Below, piece by piece: positions 1-7,666 of a DNA stretch of 64,000 bases. Position 1 is the stretch's first letter; each line of letters starts with the position of its first letter. The DNA comes from Palleronia aestuarii. GTDB lineage: Bacteria > Pseudomonadota > Alphaproteobacteria > Rhodobacterales > Rhodobacteraceae. The notes under the pieces are model-generated. The model made no database searches, was not told the origin of the DNA, and saw only the letters and a program-made list of their open reading frames with translations. Location of the stretch: positions 23,685 through 87,684 of the forward strand of contig NZ_QKZL01000016.1 of assembly GCF_003253995.1 (NCBI RefSeq). Reading direction: 5' to 3'. Both the position numbers and the translations under genes were made by a program.

Positions 1-171
1 GCTGAACCCCGTCGCGAGGTCCTCGAGATCCGATGGGGTCGACATGAGCACGGCCTGCGTCGTCTGCTGATAGACGAGGGCAATGGCCACTTCTTCCGCG
101 AGATGGCGCGCAAGCCGCGTGGCATGACCGTCGCGGATCGCGAGGCCGTTCATCTTGCGCGACGTCGTCAA
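1..171 (-). CDS. fdhD: FdhD formate dehydrogenase accessory sulfurtransferase, N-terminal part
   Basis: The 5' end of a gene on the minus strand that continues beyond base 1. The visible 57 codons contain an EEVAIALVYQ stretch followed by LMSTPSDLEDLATGFS, which closely match the FdhD family pattern (E.PVALVYNG...VMMATP.DLEDFA.GFS). FdhD passes sulfur from a cysteine desulfurase to the molybdenum cofactor of formate dehydrogenases. The conserved cysteine loop lies outside the window. I prefer the TTG at 171, because GGAGG sits about 6 bases upstream; an ATG at 153 has no well-placed ribosome binding site. It is divergent from the transporter operon starting at 498. Confidence 0.85.
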   Translation of the reverse strand, partial: MTTSRKMNGLAIRDGHATRLARHLAEEVAIALVYQQTTQAVLMSTPSDLEDLATGFS

Positions 172-423
172 AACTTCCCTCCGTCGAAATACACCCTGAC
201 CCGTGCCAACAGATCAATCGCCGGACTCGTTCCGCTGTTGCCTGCCCCGTCTCCCGCGATGCACGGCAAGGACGTGGCAGACATAGGGAGAACCGGAGCC
301 GATACGAAGACCTCCAATACCAAGCCAGCATCACGGGATGTACGCAAAACGTCGTACGGGCAGACCGGATGACCATCCGAACTGCGAAGGCAATGTCGGT
401 AGAACCGGCTCAGGTCTTAAAAG

Positions 424-452
424 TTGACGCGAGTAAATCCGAGGCATACGGT
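424..452 (+). promoter_or_regulatory. Possible sigma70-type promoter for the first sugar ABC operon
   Basis: TTGACG at 424-429 and TACGGT at 447-452 are separated by 17 bases, about 45 bases before the start codon at 498. The -10 match is modest. A short imperfect dyad (CGGAT at 366-370, ATCCG at 375-379) lies upstream. I see nothing else in the 326-base divergent stretch 172-497; short ORFs there have no recognisable product. Confidence 0.3.
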
Positions 453-497
453 TCTCCAATGGCGTCCCACAAGTGCGGCCGCTTAGGGAGGAACATT

Positions 498-1490
498 ATG
501 AATTCGATTTTCCGGCGGACCGCTATTGCGGCCGTTTTCGGTGCAGGTCTCGCCATGGCCGCGAGCGCCCAAGAGCAATCTCTGCCCGAGGATGTCAGCA
601 TCACGCTCGTACCAGGCCTGACGACGGATGCGTTCTACATTACGATGAACCGCGGCGCGCAGCTCGCTGCCGAAGCCCTCGGCATCGAGGTGAATTTCCA
701 GGGTGCCGAGGAATTCGACCCGGTCCTGCAGACCCCGGTTCTCGACGCGGTAATCGCGCGCGGCCCCGATGCGATCCTGATCGCGCCGACCGACAGCACG
801 CAGATGATCGAACCGCTACGCCGCGCCTCCGACGCAGGGATCCCGGTGATCACGGTGGATACCTATGTCGGCGACGGCACCTATCAGGACGGCTCGGGCG
901 ACGCCGATTTCCCGATCTCCTACATCGCCTCCGACAACGTCCTCGGCGGTCGCATCGCGGCGCGCGCCATGGCAGAGCGGATCGACGAGGCGGGCAAGGT
1001 CTATGTCGCGCATCTGCGCCCCGGGGTCTCGACCATGGACCAACGCGAGGAGGGTTTCCGCGCCGAGATCGAGGAGAACTATCCCGATATCGAGGTGCTC
1101 GACACGCAGTACAACGAGAACGACGCGTCCCAGGCGGCCTCGCAGTTCCAGGCGGTCCTTGCACGTAACCCCGATATCAAGGGCGTCTTTGGCGCGAACC
1201 TCTTCTCCGCCCTTGGCGCGGCCAACGGGGTGGAAGGTGCCGACATGTCCGATCAGGTGACGGTGATCGCCTTCGACGCGCCGCCGAGCATCACCAACAA
1301 CATCGCCTCCGGACAGGTCGATGCCGCGATCGCCCAGCATCCGGCCGAAATCGGCTATTACGGCGTGATGACGGCCTATGCCGTCCTGTCCGGGCAATCC
1401 GTCCCGACCCAGATCGGCACCGGCTTCACGGTCATCGACGCCGAGAACGTGGACAGCGACGAAGTCGCCCCGTTCATCTATTCCGAATAG
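498..1490 (+). CDS. Sugar ABC transporter periplasmic substrate-binding protein (ribose/fructose-type family)
   Basis: A 330-residue periplasmic sugar-binding protein. Residues 1-24 form a Sec signal peptide (RR then a hydrophobic stretch, ending A-S-A before QEQ). The body follows the type I ribose-binding-protein fold: ITLVPGLTTDAFYITMNRGA near the start of the mature chain, APTDSTQMIEPLRRASDAGI in the middle, and a GVFGANLFSALGAANGVE segment. The ATG at 498 has GGGAGG 7 bases upstream. It is the first gene of a binding protein-permease-ATPase operon, only 9 bases from the permease. The order and the single-domain ATPase resemble the rhizobial fructose system FrcBCA; the substrate cannot be read from sequence and could be another hexose or pentose. 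Confidence 0.88.
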   Translation: MNSIFRRTAIAAVFGAGLAMAASAQEQSLPEDVSITLVPGLTTDAFYITMNRGAQLAAEALGIEVNFQGAEEFDPVLQTPVLDAVIARGPDAILIAPTDSTQMIEPLRRASDAGIPVITVDTYVGDGTYQDGSGDADFPISYIASDNVLGGRIAARAMAERIDEAGKVYVAHLRPGVSTMDQREEGFRAEIEENYPDIEVLDTQYNENDASQAASQFQAVLARNPDIKGVFGANLFSALGAANGVEGADMSDQVTVIAFDAPPSITNNIASGQVDAAIAQHPAEIGYYGVMTAYAVLSGQSVPTQIGTGFTVIDAENVDSDEVAPFIYSE

Positions 1491-1499
1491 GGCGTAAGC

Positions 1500-2498
1500 A
1501 TGTTACAGATCGGCGGGGCTTCCTTCGTGAAGCCCCTACTCAACGCCTGGTCATGGCTTTTCCTGGCGCTGATCCTCGTCTTCTTCGAAGTCTACGCGCA
1601 AACGCAGACCGGGAACACGTTCCTCTTCCGTCTCTACTCGATCCAGTCGATCACCATCGCCGCGTCGCAGATCCTCCTCATGGCTCTGGGGCTCACCCTC
1701 GTTGTCGTGGCAGGGCATATCGACCTCTCCATCGCCTTCTCCTCCGGCTTCGCCGCGGTGGTCATGGCGCTTGTCATCAATTTCGTCGGGTCCGATGCAG
1801 GTCTGGTCGCGTTCCTGCTCGGGGTCGTTGCAGGGCTCGCCGCCGGGGCGATCGTCGGCGTCATCAATGGCTGGCTCGTCTCTCGCCTCGACGTGCCAAG
1901 CTTCATCGGCACGCTCGGCACCTACGGGATCGCGCGCGGTGCGGCGCTCATCGTCGCGGGCGGCGCGGTGGTGTCGATCCAGAACGACGCGGCGCGGACC
2001 TTCGGCAACGGCGACGTCGCGGGCGTGCCGATTCCGGTCATCGTCGCGCTCGCCCTCGCACTTTTCTGCCACTACGTCCTGACCTACACCCGGTTCGGCG
2101 TGCATACCTATGCGCTCGGGGCCAGCCGTGCCTCGGTCGAGCGGGCGGGCGTGGACGTGAAGCGTCACCTGATGATCCTCTTCGTCCTCTCCGCGCTGAC
2201 CGCGGCGGCCGGCGGGCTCGTCTATACCGGACGCTTCTCTGCGGGCGCGGCCAATGCGGGGGAGCCGGTCCTCCTCTATGCGGTGGCCGCGGTCTTCATC
2301 GGGGGGGCCTCGCTCACCGGCGGACAGGGCACGGTGACGGGCACCGTCATCGGATCGCTGATCATCGCGGTGATCCAGTTCGGCCTCGTCTTCTCCGGCC
2401 TGCCGCCCTACTGGCAATTCATCGCCGTGGGCCTCGTCATCATCGTCGCCGTGATCGTCGATCAGTCGCGCGACCGTATCGCGGGGGGACGATCATGA
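1500..2498 (+). CDS. Sugar ABC transporter permease (RbsC/FrcC type)
   Basis: A 332-residue inner-membrane permease of the BPD_transp_2 family. It is hydrophobic throughout, with about 8-10 membrane segments. The family motif appears as LTLVVVAGHIDLSIAFSSGF in the first third, and VFIGGASLTGGQGTVTGTVI in the last third carries the coupling-region glycines. It starts 9 bases after the binding-protein gene. Its stop overlaps the ATPase start by four bases (ATGA), which implies translational coupling. It would pair with the 498-1490 binding protein and the 2495-3235 ATPase. Confidence 0.9.
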   Translation: MLQIGGASFVKPLLNAWSWLFLALILVFFEVYAQTQTGNTFLFRLYSIQSITIAASQILLMALGLTLVVVAGHIDLSIAFSSGFAAVVMALVINFVGSDAGLVAFLLGVVAGLAAGAIVGVINGWLVSRLDVPSFIGTLGTYGIARGAALIVAGGAVVSIQNDAARTFGNGDVAGVPIPVIVALALALFCHYVLTYTRFGVHTYALGASRASVERAGVDVKRHLMILFVLSALTAAAGGLVYTGRFSAGAANAGEPVLLYAVAAVFIGGASLTGGQGTVTGTVIGSLIIAVIQFGLVFSGLPPYWQFIAVGLVIIVAVIVDQSRDRIAGGRS

Positions 2499-3235
2499 CC
2501 GCGCTTCTGGAAGTCGACGGCCTGAACAAGCGCTTCGGAGGAAACGAGGCGGTCAAGGATGTCTCCTTCACCGTGTCGCCCGGCGAATGCGTGGTGCTGG
2601 CGGGCGACAACGGGGCGGGCAAGTCGACGGTGATCAAGATGATCTCCGGCGTCTACACCCCCACGAAAGGCGAGGTCCGGTTCAAGGGTAAACGGCTGAC
2701 CGGCAGTTCCCCCGAGGCGGTGCGCCGCGCCGGGATCGAGACGATCTATCAGGATCTGTCTCTCGCCGACAATCTCGATCCCGGGCTGAATCTCTATCTC
2801 GGGCGGGAGAAGATGAAGCGTGTCATGGGGATTCCCGTGCTCGACCGCGCCGGGATGCGGTCAGATGCGGCCAAGGTGATGAAGGGCCTCGGGATCGAGG
2901 TGCCGGATCCGAAGGCCGCGGTCCGGGAATTGTCGGGTGGACAGAGGCAGGCCATCGCCATCGCCCGCGCGATCCATTGGGAGGCGCAGCTCGTCATCAT
3001 GGACGAGCCCACCGCGGCGCTCGGCGTTCCGGAACAGCGCGAGGTCATGGCCCTCATCGAGCGGTTGAAGGCGCGGAATGTCGGGATCATCCTCATTTCC
3101 CACAATCTACCCGATATCTTCGCGGCCGCCGACCGGATCATCGTTCTCGCCCGCGGCGTCGTCGGCGGCAGCCGCAAGCCGTCCGAGACGACCGACGAGG
3201 AGATCGTGCGGCTGATGATGGGCGCCGCGGCCTGA
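2495..3235 (+). CDS. Sugar ABC transporter ATP-binding protein, single nucleotide-binding domain (FrcA-like)
   Basis: A 246-residue ATPase with Walker A GDNGAGKST at about residues 37-45, signature LSGGQRQAIAIARA and Walker B LVIMDEPT. It has one nucleotide-binding domain, half the length of the RbsA-type ATPases elsewhere in this window, so it should act as a homodimer, as FrcA does. The ATG at 2495 overlaps the permease stop. No kinase or catabolic gene follows in the operon. The next gene is convergent, with a hairpin between them. Confidence 0.92.
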   Translation: MTALLEVDGLNKRFGGNEAVKDVSFTVSPGECVVLAGDNGAGKSTVIKMISGVYTPTKGEVRFKGKRLTGSSPEAVRRAGIETIYQDLSLADNLDPGLNLYLGREKMKRVMGIPVLDRAGMRSDAAKVMKGLGIEVPDPKAAVRELSGGQRQAIAIARAIHWEAQLVIMDEPTAALGVPEQREVMALIERLKARNVGIILISHNLPDIFAAADRIIVLARGVVGGSRKPSETTDEEIVRLMMGAAA

Positions 3236-3242
3236 GCCGAAT

Positions 3243-3264
3243 GGCCGGCCCATTCGGGCCGACC
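3243..3264. terminator. Hairpin between convergent genes
   Basis: GGCCGGCCC (3243-3251) and GGGCCGACC (3256-3264) pair over 9 positions with one mismatch around an ATTC loop. The hairpin sits in the 37-base gap between the ATPase stop at 3235 and the SDR stop at 3273. It has no clear T-tract, so it is a probable rather than classic bidirectional terminator. Confidence 0.5.
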
Positions 3265-3272
3265 TGTCGTCG

Positions 3273-3998
3273 TCAGATCTGCTGGCTGCGCGGCAGGATC
3301 ACCAGATCGCGGATGGTTACGTTGCGGGGCCGGGTGAGCATGAACATCACCGCCTCCGCCACGTCCTCCGAGCGCAGTCCCTCTCCGGCGTCGGCCTTGC
3401 GGTCGATCTCCGCGGGATCGGAGATACCCCAGAGATCGTTCAGGACGACGCCCGGCGCGACGGCCATGACGCGCACATCGTTCTTTCCCACCTGCTGGCG
3501 TAGAGAATGGACGAGCCCCTGCACCGCATGTTTCGTCGGGCTGTAGACTGGCTCCCACGGGATCATCTGGTGTCCGGCCACGGAACTCGTCACGAGGATA
3601 TCGCCCTGCCCGCGCTCGATCATGCCGGGCAGGACGCGACGCACGAGGCTAAAGACGCCGAGGATATTCGTGCGGATCACCCGCTCGATCTGATCCGGGT
3701 CGGCCTCGATCAGATCGCCGCCGAGATAGATGCCGGCATTCGGCATCACGATGTCGAGCGGACCCAAGGCGTCCTCCGCCGCATCGACCATCGCATCGAC
3801 ACCGCCGGGAGCGGCGACATCGGCCGTGATCGCCACCGCGTTGTCGCCGATCTCCGCCACCGCCCGCTCGAGCTTCTCGGTAGAGCGTGCGGCGAGCCCG
3901 ACCCGCGCGCCCGCCTTCGCGAGAAGCCGCGCGGTTTCGAGCCCGATCCCGGTGCTCGCTCCGGTCACAAGCACCGTCTTTCCCGTCAGTTCCGTCAT
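3273..3998 (-). CDS. SDR-family dehydrogenase, ribitol 2-dehydrogenase-like
   Basis: A 241-residue short-chain dehydrogenase. It has the NAD(P) motif TGASTGIG near residue 12, a PNAGIY segment in place of NNAG, a catalytic Ser in SSVAGHQ, and YSPTK as the Tyr-x3-Lys pair. The ending RPRNVTIRDLVILP closely recalls bacterial ribitol 2-dehydrogenases. The ATG at 3998 has GGGAGGA upstream, and an upstream-extended frame lacks SDR features. It probably oxidises a polyol or sugar. It is cotranscribed behind the ABM-like gene at 4033-4359 and resembles the SDR at 22217-22945. Confidence 0.85.
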   Translation of the reverse strand: MTELTGKTVLVTGASTGIGLETARLLAKAGARVGLAARSTEKLERAVAEIGDNAVAITADVAAPGGVDAMVDAAEDALGPLDIVMPNAGIYLGGDLIEADPDQIERVIRTNILGVFSLVRRVLPGMIERGQGDILVTSSVAGHQMIPWEPVYSPTKHAVQGLVHSLRQQVGKNDVRVMAVAPGVVLNDLWGISDPAEIDRKADAGEGLRSEDVAEAVMFMLTRPRNVTIRDLVILPRSQQI

Positions 3999-4032
3999 TC
4001 CGTCCTCCCTGGAAATCCTGAGTTCAGCGCAT

Positions 4033-4359
4033 CTAAAACGCGCGCACCGTGGTCTGAGACAATTTCGCGAGCACGGTGGCCGGAACGGCGCTGTAGATCT
4101 CAATGACCTGTTTGCCGAACCGGACAAGCCGCGCGGCGTGACCTGCCATGATGTCGATATGGTGAAGAAGGGCCGCAACATCGGTGACGCGTTCGATGAC
4201 CAGAAACTCCGCCCGGTCCGTATCCTTGAAACATTCGCCGCGGAGCGTTCCGGGCTTGTTCGCTACGATTTCGTTGGCACCTTCGTTCGCTGCGACGAAA
4301 TCCGTCCGCGCCATCGTCTGAACGATGAGCTTCGCGATAGTGTCAATCTCGGCCGTCAC
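4033..4359 (-). CDS. Small protein resembling antibiotic-biosynthesis monooxygenase (ABM) domains
   Basis: A 108-residue cytoplasmic protein. The pattern AKLIVQTMARTDFVAANEGA, a central CFKDTDRAEFLVIERVTDV segment and a length near 100 residues suggest the dimeric alpha/beta-barrel fold of ABM-like proteins, many of which are quinol monooxygenases or of unknown role. It starts with GTG at 4359 behind GGGAGG. It lies 34 bases upstream of the SDR on the same strand and is divergent from the operon at 4550. The assignment comes from the alternating pattern only; a mutarotase-like role is an alternative. Confidence 0.6.
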   Translation of the reverse strand: MTAEIDTIAKLIVQTMARTDFVAANEGANEIVANKPGTLRGECFKDTDRAEFLVIERVTDVAALLHHIDIMAGHAARLVRFGKQVIEIYSAVPATVLAKLSQTTVRAF

Positions 4360-4426
4360 GTTTCCTCCCCCGACGTTGTCCAGCGAGCATGGCTGAGTTC
4401 TTTCAGCGAGTAAATAATTGCGCGCG

Positions 4427-4447
4427 ACATGCTGCTTTGCAGCATGT
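4427..4447. promoter_or_regulatory. Perfect inverted repeat in a divergent promoter region (candidate operator)
   Basis: ACATGCTGC (4427-4435) and GCAGCATGT (4439-4447) are perfect 9-base arms around TTT. The repeat lies roughly midway between divergent starts at 4359 (minus) and 4550 (plus), in a locally AT-richer stretch. Position and symmetry fit a dimeric repressor site; the LacI protein at 7667-8701 in the plus operon is the obvious candidate. No T-tract follows, so a terminator is unlikely. Confidence 0.55.
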
Positions 4448-4549
4448 TCGTAATGCCTAATGCCCTATACAAGAGGGTTTATTCTCGATTGACGCGCTTA
4501 AAGAACGGAGCGAAAATTCCGGTGATACGCGCCGGGGAGGGCGTCATTG

Positions 4550-5323
4550 ATGTATTTCGAAAAATTCGACTTGAAGGGCCGTAGGGCCGTTGTGACCGGC
4601 GGGGCGCAAGGGATCGGCGCGGCGTGTGCAGCGGCGCTGGCCGAAGCTGGAGCCCATGTTGTTATCGCCGATATCGACGAGGCCGGTGCAACGGTACGGG
4701 CCCAAAGCCTCCGCGAAGACGGACGCAGCGCGGAAGGTCGCCGCCTCGACGTGACGAATTCCGCGGAGATCGAAGCACTGGCCGAAAGCCTCGAGGCGGA
4801 TGGACCGATCGACATCCTCGTCAACAACGCGGGCATCGTGAATACGAACATGCCCGCGGAAAAATGCGATGACGACCAATGGCGCCGTCACATGGCAGTG
4901 AACCTTGATGGGGTCTTCTACTGCGCGAGGAGCTTCGGGCAGCGGATGCTGGAACGCGGATCGGGCGTGATCGTGAACATGGGCTCGATGTCGGGGATCA
5001 TCGTCAACACCCCGCAGGAGCAGTGTCACTACAACGCCTCCAAGGCGGGAGTGCATCATCTCACGAAGTCGCTTGCGGCCGAATGGGCCTCGCGCGGCGT
5101 ACGCGTCAACGCCGTGGCCCCCACCGTGATCGAAACGGAACTCGTCGCCCGTTCGCTGAGGGAAGTTCCCGACATGAAGGCCCGCTGGCTCGACCTCACG
5201 CCGATGGGGCGACTCGGCCGGCCGGACGAGATCGCCTCCGTGGTCCATTTCCTCGCCTGCGACGCGTCGAGCTTGATGACGGGCGCGATCGTCTCCGCCG
5301 ATGCGGGCTATACCTGCTGGTGA
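4550..5323 (+). CDS. SDR-family polyol dehydrogenase, galactitol/arabinitol dehydrogenase-like
   Basis: A 257-residue short-chain dehydrogenase with TGGAQGIG near residue 17, NNAG, a catalytic Ser in NMGSMSG and YNASK. The segments MAVNLDGVFYCARSFGQRML and GSMSGIIVN, and the end AGYTCW, resemble the galactitol dehydrogenase of Rhodobacter sphaeroides. It probably oxidises a hexitol or pentitol, or a sugar aldehyde, with NAD. The ATG at 4550 has GGGGAGG upstream; a TTG at 4547 is equally spaced. It opens an operon with an aldolase, a kinase and a LacI regulator, and its stop overlaps the next start (GTGA). Confidence 0.85.
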   Translation: MYFEKFDLKGRRAVVTGGAQGIGAACAAALAEAGAHVVIADIDEAGATVRAQSLREDGRSAEGRRLDVTNSAEIEALAESLEADGPIDILVNNAGIVNTNMPAEKCDDDQWRRHMAVNLDGVFYCARSFGQRMLERGSGVIVNMGSMSGIIVNTPQEQCHYNASKAGVHHLTKSLAAEWASRGVRVNAVAPTVIETELVARSLREVPDMKARWLDLTPMGRLGRPDEIASVVHFLACDASSLMTGAIVSADAGYTCW

Positions 5324-6366
5324 CGGAGTTGCCCCGCCCCCCGGGCTGCGCCGGGTTTCTGGAAATGTCCGCACGGCTCGGCACCGACCCGGCGCTCGTG
5401 CAGGCGGCAGGTGGCAATACCTCGATCAAGTGCGGCGACAGGATGTGGGTGAAGGCGTCGGGCACGTGGCTCGCCGAGGCCGGCACCCGGGATGTCATGG
5501 TGCCCGTCCGCCTCGGGCCTCTTCGCGAGCGTATCCGGGACCGGACCCTCGTGGATGCGCATGTCGCGGAGGCGACGGAGGCCGGATCGCTCCGCGCCTC
5601 GGTGGAGACACCGTTCCATGCGCTTTTCGATCCCCCGGTGGTCGCGCATGTCCATTGCGTCTCCACCATTGCGACCGCCATCGCTGAGGATGGGCTGGAT
5701 CGGCTGACGGGGCTGCTCGACGGTCTCGACTGGGCTTGGCAGGAGTACCTCAAGCCCGGCGCGCCGCTGACGCTCGCGCTTGCGGCAAGCGGCGCCGCGC
5801 AGTCACGGATAGTCGTGCTCGGAAACCACGGTCTGATCGTATCCGGCGAGACGCCCGAAGAGGTCGAGGCGACGATCCGGGATGTCCACCATCGGCTCGA
5901 CGTGCCGATCCCCGCGCCCGGGCTCGATCGATCGCGCGTTTCCGGTTGGGATGAGACCGGGTATATCCCGGCGCCGGAAGGGCCGCTTCACGACCTCGCC
6001 GTTCGCCCGGACCTGATCGAACTCGCGACGAAGGGACCGTTCGCGCCCGATTTCCTCGTCTTTTTTGGCCCGGATGTACGAATCGTCGATCCCGGTGCAA
6101 CGCTACCCGCGCGATTGGCGGAGTTCACCGAAGTGCCGGCACCCTTCAACTCACTGGTGATCGTGCGCGACCACGGGGTCCTGCTGCGCCGCGACGCGCT
6201 CTCGGGTACGGCGGAACTCGCAGGGGCGCTCTACGACGTCCTCGCCCGTTTCGCCGCGATGGGCGCGCCGCACCTGCGCTACTTCGACGATGCGGAGGCA
6301 CGGGCGCTTCTCGACTGGGATGCCGAGAAGTACCGGCAGTCGCTCAATTCCGGAAACCCCGCATGA
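5320..6366 (+). CDS. Class II aldolase/adducin-family sugar-phosphate aldolase
   Basis: A 348-residue protein. Its first ~200 residues are a class II aldolase domain with AAGGNTSIK, the Glu in VETPFHALF, the zinc-binding HVH pair in VVAHVHC and the third His in GNHGLIVSG. The remaining ~150 residues resemble the extra segment of the fused RhaD-type aldolase/dehydrogenase at 36052-38154, but the dehydrogenase half is absent. It would cleave a ketose 1-phosphate to DHAP and an aldehyde. The start is GTG, overlapping the SDR stop; its stop overlaps the kinase start by ATGA. The upstream SDR may supply the missing dehydrogenase function. Confidence 0.85.
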   Translation: MTELPRPPGCAGFLEMSARLGTDPALVQAAGGNTSIKCGDRMWVKASGTWLAEAGTRDVMVPVRLGPLRERIRDRTLVDAHVAEATEAGSLRASVETPFHALFDPPVVAHVHCVSTIATAIAEDGLDRLTGLLDGLDWAWQEYLKPGAPLTLALAASGAAQSRIVVLGNHGLIVSGETPEEVEATIRDVHHRLDVPIPAPGLDRSRVSGWDETGYIPAPEGPLHDLAVRPDLIELATKGPFAPDFLVFFGPDVRIVDPGATLPARLAEFTEVPAPFNSLVIVRDHGVLLRRDALSGTAELAGALYDVLARFAAMGAPHLRYFDDAEARALLDWDAEKYRQSLNSGNPA

Positions 6367-7637
6367 GCCGGGATACGGCGCCGCGTCGAATGGCCATCTT
6401 CGACATCGGCAAGACGAATGCCCGCGTGGTGCTCGCCGATCTCGCGGAGCGGCGCGATCTTGCCATGGCCCAGCGGCCGAGCAAGGTTCTCGAAGGTCCG
6501 CCCTACCCCCATCTCGACGTCGACGGACTGGCCGAGTTCCTGCTGACCACGCTCGGACAATGGCAGGCGGAGGCGCTGCTCGACGGGATCCTCGCAGTGG
6601 GGCACGGCGCGACATTCGGGTTGGTGGCGGGCGACGCCCTGGTCCTGCCGATCCTCGATTACGACCATTCCGGCCCCGAAGAGATCGCGGAGGAGTACGA
6701 CCGCCAGAGGCCCCCCTTCGCGGAAACCGGATCGCCGCGGATGCCGGGAGGGCTCAATATCGGTGCGCAGCTGCAATGGCTCGAGGCACGGTTCCCGGCG
6801 GAGGTCGCGCGGGCGGACCATGCGCTCTTCTGGCCGCAATACTGGACCTGGCGCCTGAGCGGCGCGGCGGTGACGGAGATCAGCTATGCCACAGGGCATA
6901 CCGACCTCTGGTCGATCCATAGCGGAGAGCCCGCGACGGAGCGCGCGCGCACGCTCTTCCCGCCCCTGAGCCCCGCAACGGAGATTGCCGGTCGCCTAAA
7001 ACCCGATCTGGCGAAACGCTACGGCCTGCCGGACGATCTGCCGATCCACACGGGCATCCACGATTCCTCCCTCGCCCTTGCGCCCTATGCCGCGGCGGAT
7101 GAGGAGACGCCCTGCACGGTGCTCTCGACCGGAACCTGGGTCACGGCTTTCGCGCTCGGGGCACGGGAGCTGCCGCAGGCCGAGGGCGACGGGATCATGG
7201 TCAGCCTCGACGCCCAGGCGCGGCCCGTTCCGAACATGCGCCGGATGACCGGCCGCGCCTTCGCGGAGCTGAGGGCCGGAGACGCCGACGGCCTGCCGCT
7301 GCGCTCGACGGCCGCCTGCCGCATCGACGGCGACGGGACGAGCTTCCGTCTCGTTGATCGCGAGAGCGGCATCCCTGTCGCGCTCGATCCCGGGACGGGG
7401 TCGCGGGACAACGCCTTGGGCGCCGTCATCGCACATGACGCGATGGCCGGAATGCGGGCAATCGGCGCCCGCGGTCCGGTTCATCTGAGCGGCCCGTTCG
7501 GTGGCAATGACGGCTTTGTCAGGACGCTCGAAGCGCATTGGGATGCGCCCGTGCGGGTCCTTCCCTATGAGGCGGGCTTGACCGAGCAGGTCGCGGACCT
7601 CTTTGCCTTACGGCCACGGTCGCGGCAGATGCCCTGA
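6363..7637 (+). CDS. FGGY-family carbohydrate kinase, C terminus shorter than usual
   Basis: A 424-residue sugar kinase with the N-terminal phosphate-binding motif FDIGKTNARVVLAD, a GPPYPHLD segment, [18 protein letters not shown], and LSTGTWVTAFALG in the second domain. It is clearly paralogous to RhaK (44029-45414), which it matches block for block. RhaK has an [13 protein letters not shown] glycine motif and about 40 more residues at the C terminus. Here the chain ends after YEAGLTEQVADLFALRP without that adenine-site motif, so a late frameshift or genuine shortening is possible. It would phosphorylate the ketose used by the upstream aldolase. Its start overlaps the aldolase stop. Confidence 0.85.
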   Translation: MSRDTAPRRMAIFDIGKTNARVVLADLAERRDLAMAQRPSKVLEGPPYPHLDVDGLAEFLLTTLGQWQAEALLDGILAVGHGATFGLVAGDALVLPILDYDHSGPEEIAEEYDRQRPPFAETGSPRMPGGLNIGAQLQWLEARFPAEVARADHALFWPQYWTWRLSGAAVTEISYATGHTDLWSIHSGEPATERARTLFPPLSPATEIAGRLKPDLAKRYGLPDDLPIHTGIHDSSLALAPYAAADEETPCTVLSTGTWVTAFALGARELPQAEGDGIMVSLDAQARPVPNMRRMTGRAFAELRAGDADGLPLRSTAACRIDGDGTSFRLVDRESGIPVALDPGTGSRDNALGAVIAHDAMAGMRAIGARGPVHLSGPFGGNDGFVRTLEAHWDAPVRVLPYEAGLTEQVADLFALRPRSRQMP

Positions 7638-7666
7638 CGATCCGGCCACGCCAGGGAGTACGCCGC

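Noticed and set aside
1551..2417. 288-codon open frame antisense to the first sugar permease
   Set aside because: The composition (Asp/Arg/Glu/Gly-rich) is typical of antisense frames through a membrane protein gene, and it overlaps a clear CDS completely.
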